A stretch of 26,261 nt of DNA. Source: an uncultured Lachnospiraceae bacterium. Its GTDB lineage: Bacteria > Bacillota > Clostridia > Lachnospirales > Lachnospiraceae. The stretch covers positions 1 through 26,261 of the forward strand of contig CAMALN010000002.1 of assembly GCA_945836565.1 (NCBI GenBank). The letters are read 5' to 3'. The position numbers and the translations under genes are program-made. Below the pieces are notes generated by a model. It had not been told where the DNA came from, ran no database searches, and saw only the letters and a list, made by a program, of their open reading frames with translations. Below, piece by piece: positions 24,431 through 26,261 of this stretch; the stretch's first letter is position 1, and each line of letters opens with the position of its first letter.

Positions 24431-26022
24431 TGGGATTGGTCGATAGACTGAAATCATATTTAAATGAAGAGGATACAAGTGAGCCGGTTTCCGAGAGGGA
24501 ACCGGCTGATGGTCGTGTCAGACTTCAGGCTATTGATGAGGAAAAGGATGGAGTAAGCCTGTCATTAAGTGAGGATGGTATAAAGAAGCAGCAAAGGAAT
24601 ACTACTAAGGCCAGACCGAAGACGGCAGCCAAAAGACCTGTCGGACAGAAGCAATCTCAGGAAAAGGGCATGAGTATAGGAGAGAGAGCTCGTGCAAGAA
24701 ATATCAAATTCGTAGATGAAACAGGTAATACGGAAACTAAGGATAAGAAAAAAACAGGCACAAGAGATATATCCGTGAGTGCCGGGGACAGTGTTGTTGA
24801 AATCCGTGAAAAGAAGGCGGATAATAATTCGGATAAGAAAAAGAGCAGACGTGAGGCAAGGCAGCATAGGAAGGCTGTGAAGCGTCTTGCTAAGGCTATT
24901 AAGAATTCGAGGAGAGCATATCAGGAAGAGGAAGAGATATCACCGGAGGAAGCAAGGACACAGACGGTAAAGGATTTCTGTGAACAGCTGATTGACCTTA
25001 AGGGGCATATGGAGGAGCTTAAGACGGAATACAAATTGGTCTCTTCTTATCTTATGGACATACAGAGGATAGATGAGCTGCCTGTGCAGTATGCCGAGGA
25101 GATTATTCAGCTTGCACAGGATGTAGATACTCTTGACAAAAACAGGGAAACATATATACAATCAGAGAATCTTTTACCACAGGAGCAGTATAACGCACTG
25201 TCACAGCTTGAAAGGGAGGTGCCGGGTGCGATACAAAAGCTCGGTGATATGGAGAGAAGAGACACCCTTTTAAAGAATGACATGAGTCATCTCGAGGGCG
25301 AGAAGGAAGACCTAAGATATATGCGCGCAGAATATGAGGAGTCGATAGACTGGATAAGGGGTATCGTCATCACCGTTTTTGTACTGTGTATATTGACACT
25401 CGGAGTCATTACGTCGATTGCATATATGAATAAGTCTACTGTGACAGTATATGTTCTGGCAGTCGTCGCATTTGTGGCATTAGTATTTGCCATAGGATAT
25501 GCCAGATATGTGAATATAGTCACACATATAAAAAGAAATGATGCCTGCCTTACCAGAGCGATATCATTGCTCAACAAGGTCAAGGTTAAATTTATAAATA
25601 ACACCAATACACTTGATTATGTGTATGATAAATACAAGGTGCATTCGGCAAATGAGCTTGAATACGTCTGGGAGCAGTACAAGGTCATGAGCAGAGACCG
25701 GCTTCGTTATACAGAGACCAATCAGGAGCTTAGAAGGGCTATAGAGCGGCTCGAAAAGCGGCTTAAAAGTCTGGGTATACAGGAGCCTGAGGTCTGGGCG
25801 AGACAGATACCGGCAATCATCGACAGAAGAGAGATGGTGGAGATGAGGCATGGCCTGAATCAGCGCAGACAGAAGCTCAGGGAGAGCATTGCGGGCTGTG
25901 AGAAGCTAAGCGACAATGCGACTACCGCGCTAAGGGCCGCCGTGGCAGAAAATCCCGGTGCGGCTGAGCTTATAAAAGATATGCTGAAGCCGCATGGCAT
26001 TCAGGTAGCCGGAGTTGTTTAG
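24430..26022 (+). CDS. Two-TM coiled-coil membrane protein of the solenoid/Hsp70-like operon
   Basis: 530 residues. ATG 24430 overlaps the previous TGA (TGATG), with GAGCAGG just upstream; TTG at 24427 is an alternative. Residues 1-180 are charged and low in hydrophobics, with Lys/Arg clusters ([20 protein letters not shown]), probably disordered. Residues 180-305 are coiled coil. Two membrane segments follow (about 309-330 and 337-360) with a very short loop, then a second coiled coil (about 365-500) and a short tail. Both long arms would lie on the same side, presumably cytosolic given the basic residues. It could anchor the three soluble partners at the membrane. No family recognised. Confidence 0.85.
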   Translation: MGLVDRLKSYLNEEDTSEPVSEREPADGRVRLQAIDEEKDGVSLSLSEDGIKKQQRNTTKARPKTAAKRPVGQKQSQEKGMSIGERARARNIKFVDETGNTETKDKKKTGTRDISVSAGDSVVEIREKKADNNSDKKKSRREARQHRKAVKRLAKAIKNSRRAYQEEEEISPEEARTQTVKDFCEQLIDLKGHMEELKTEYKLVSSYLMDIQRIDELPVQYAEEIIQLAQDVDTLDKNRETYIQSENLLPQEQYNALSQLEREVPGAIQKLGDMERRDTLLKNDMSHLEGEKEDLRYMRAEYEESIDWIRGIVITVFVLCILTLGVITSIAYMNKSTVTVYVLAVVAFVALVFAIGYARYVNIVTHIKRNDACLTRAISLLNKVKVKFINNTNTLDYVYDKYKVHSANELEYVWEQYKVMSRDRLRYTETNQELRRAIERLEKRLKSLGIQEPEVWARQIPAIIDRREMVEMRHGLNQRRQKLRESIAGCEKLSDNATTALRAAVAENPGAAELIKDMLKPHGIQVAGVV

Positions 26023-26062
26023 AGATTTTTATATAGAAACATATTATTTGGAGGAAACATAT

Positions 26063-26261
26063 ATGGAGAAGAATTACAATCCTTCTGAGATAGAGGAGAG
26101 AATTTACAGCAAATGGCTGGAGAAGAAATATTTTCATGCAGAGGTAGACAGAAGCAAGAAGCCGTTTACCATCGTGATGCCTCCGCCAAACATTACAGGA
26201 CAGCTTCACATGGGACATGCACTTGATAACACGATGCAGGATATCCTTATCAGATTCAAGA
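26063..26261 (+). CDS. valS: Valyl-tRNA synthetase, N-terminal fragment
   Basis: The first 66 residues of class I ValRS, cut by the window end. [17 protein letters not shown] is the usual start, [32 protein letters not shown] contains the HIGH signature as HMGH and the following helix. AGG-type site GGAGGAAAC, 5 bases before ATG. Only 40 bases separate it from the membrane-protein gene, with no hairpin terminator, promoter or T-box leader, so it seems to be the last known member of the upstream operon. Many Firmicute valS genes have a T-box; its absence here is notable. Confidence 0.97.
   Translation, partial: MEKNYNPSEIEERIYSKWLEKKYFHAEVDRSKKPFTIVMPPPNITGQLHMGHALDNTMQDILIRFK

Noticed and set aside
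1..26261. CRISPR array, prophage, IS element, tRNA or rRNA gene
   Set aside because: No regularly spaced direct repeats, transposase, integrase, phage gene or tRNA-like cloverleaf was seen.

Overview
The window looks like chromosomal DNA of a motile, anaerobic, low-to-mid GC Firmicute of the Lachnospiraceae type (Butyrivibrio/Roseburia/Lachnospira-like). The reasons are the pyruvate formate-lyase system, the hpf-secA-prfB order, the long-form HPF, the Bacillus-like aspartokinase with an internal start, AGGAGG ribosome binding sites throughout, a YjfB-type motility protein, a CheW, and a cluster resembling the lachnospiral DUF5717/DUF5716 families. Genus is inferred; no rRNA or other marker is present.

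Positions 1-3138 hold a pyruvate formate-lyase (PFL) locus with an unusual arrangement. The large subunit stops just before the glycyl-radical domain. A 72-aa ORF follows that resembles the front half of that domain but continues into a Cys-containing tail. Next comes a complete 82-aa stand-alone glycyl-radical domain carrying RVSGYAV. After a terminator come a bPH2-like membrane protein and the PFL activating enzyme pflA.

Positions 3211-5996 carry cell-surface genes: a minus-strand CwlD/AmiC-type amidase, a minus-strand YjfB-like motility protein with an excellent promoter that also contains a sigma-D-like -10, and a plus-strand secreted SH3b-NlpC/P60 hydrolase preceded by three TGTAAC boxes that fit the WalR pattern.

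Positions 6071-12611 are housekeeping: hpf, secA, prfB (with the programmed +1 frameshift), then cheW and hom. A promoter with overlapping inverted repeats drives lysC, which contains a strong in-frame internal start for the regulatory beta subunit. A REPIN-like 29-bp perfect inverted repeat begins at the lysC stop codon and separates lysC from glf (UDP-galactopyranose mutase) and a two-part family-2 glycosyltransferase, together a galactofuranose/polysaccharide pair. A 150-bp imperfect palindrome lies between that glycosyltransferase and a convergent HisC/CobD-like aminotransferase.

Positions 18554-26022 are the best candidate for an undescribed system: a tightly packed four-gene operon encoding a 1188-aa beta/alpha-solenoid protein, an Hsp70/actin-fold protein with a changed phosphate-2 loop, a TPR-like adaptor, and a basic, coiled-coil, two-TM membrane protein. 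Stop/start overlaps couple genes 2-3 and 3-4. The window ends in valS, 40 bases after this operon, with no T-box leader and no terminator between them, so valS is probably read from the same transcript.
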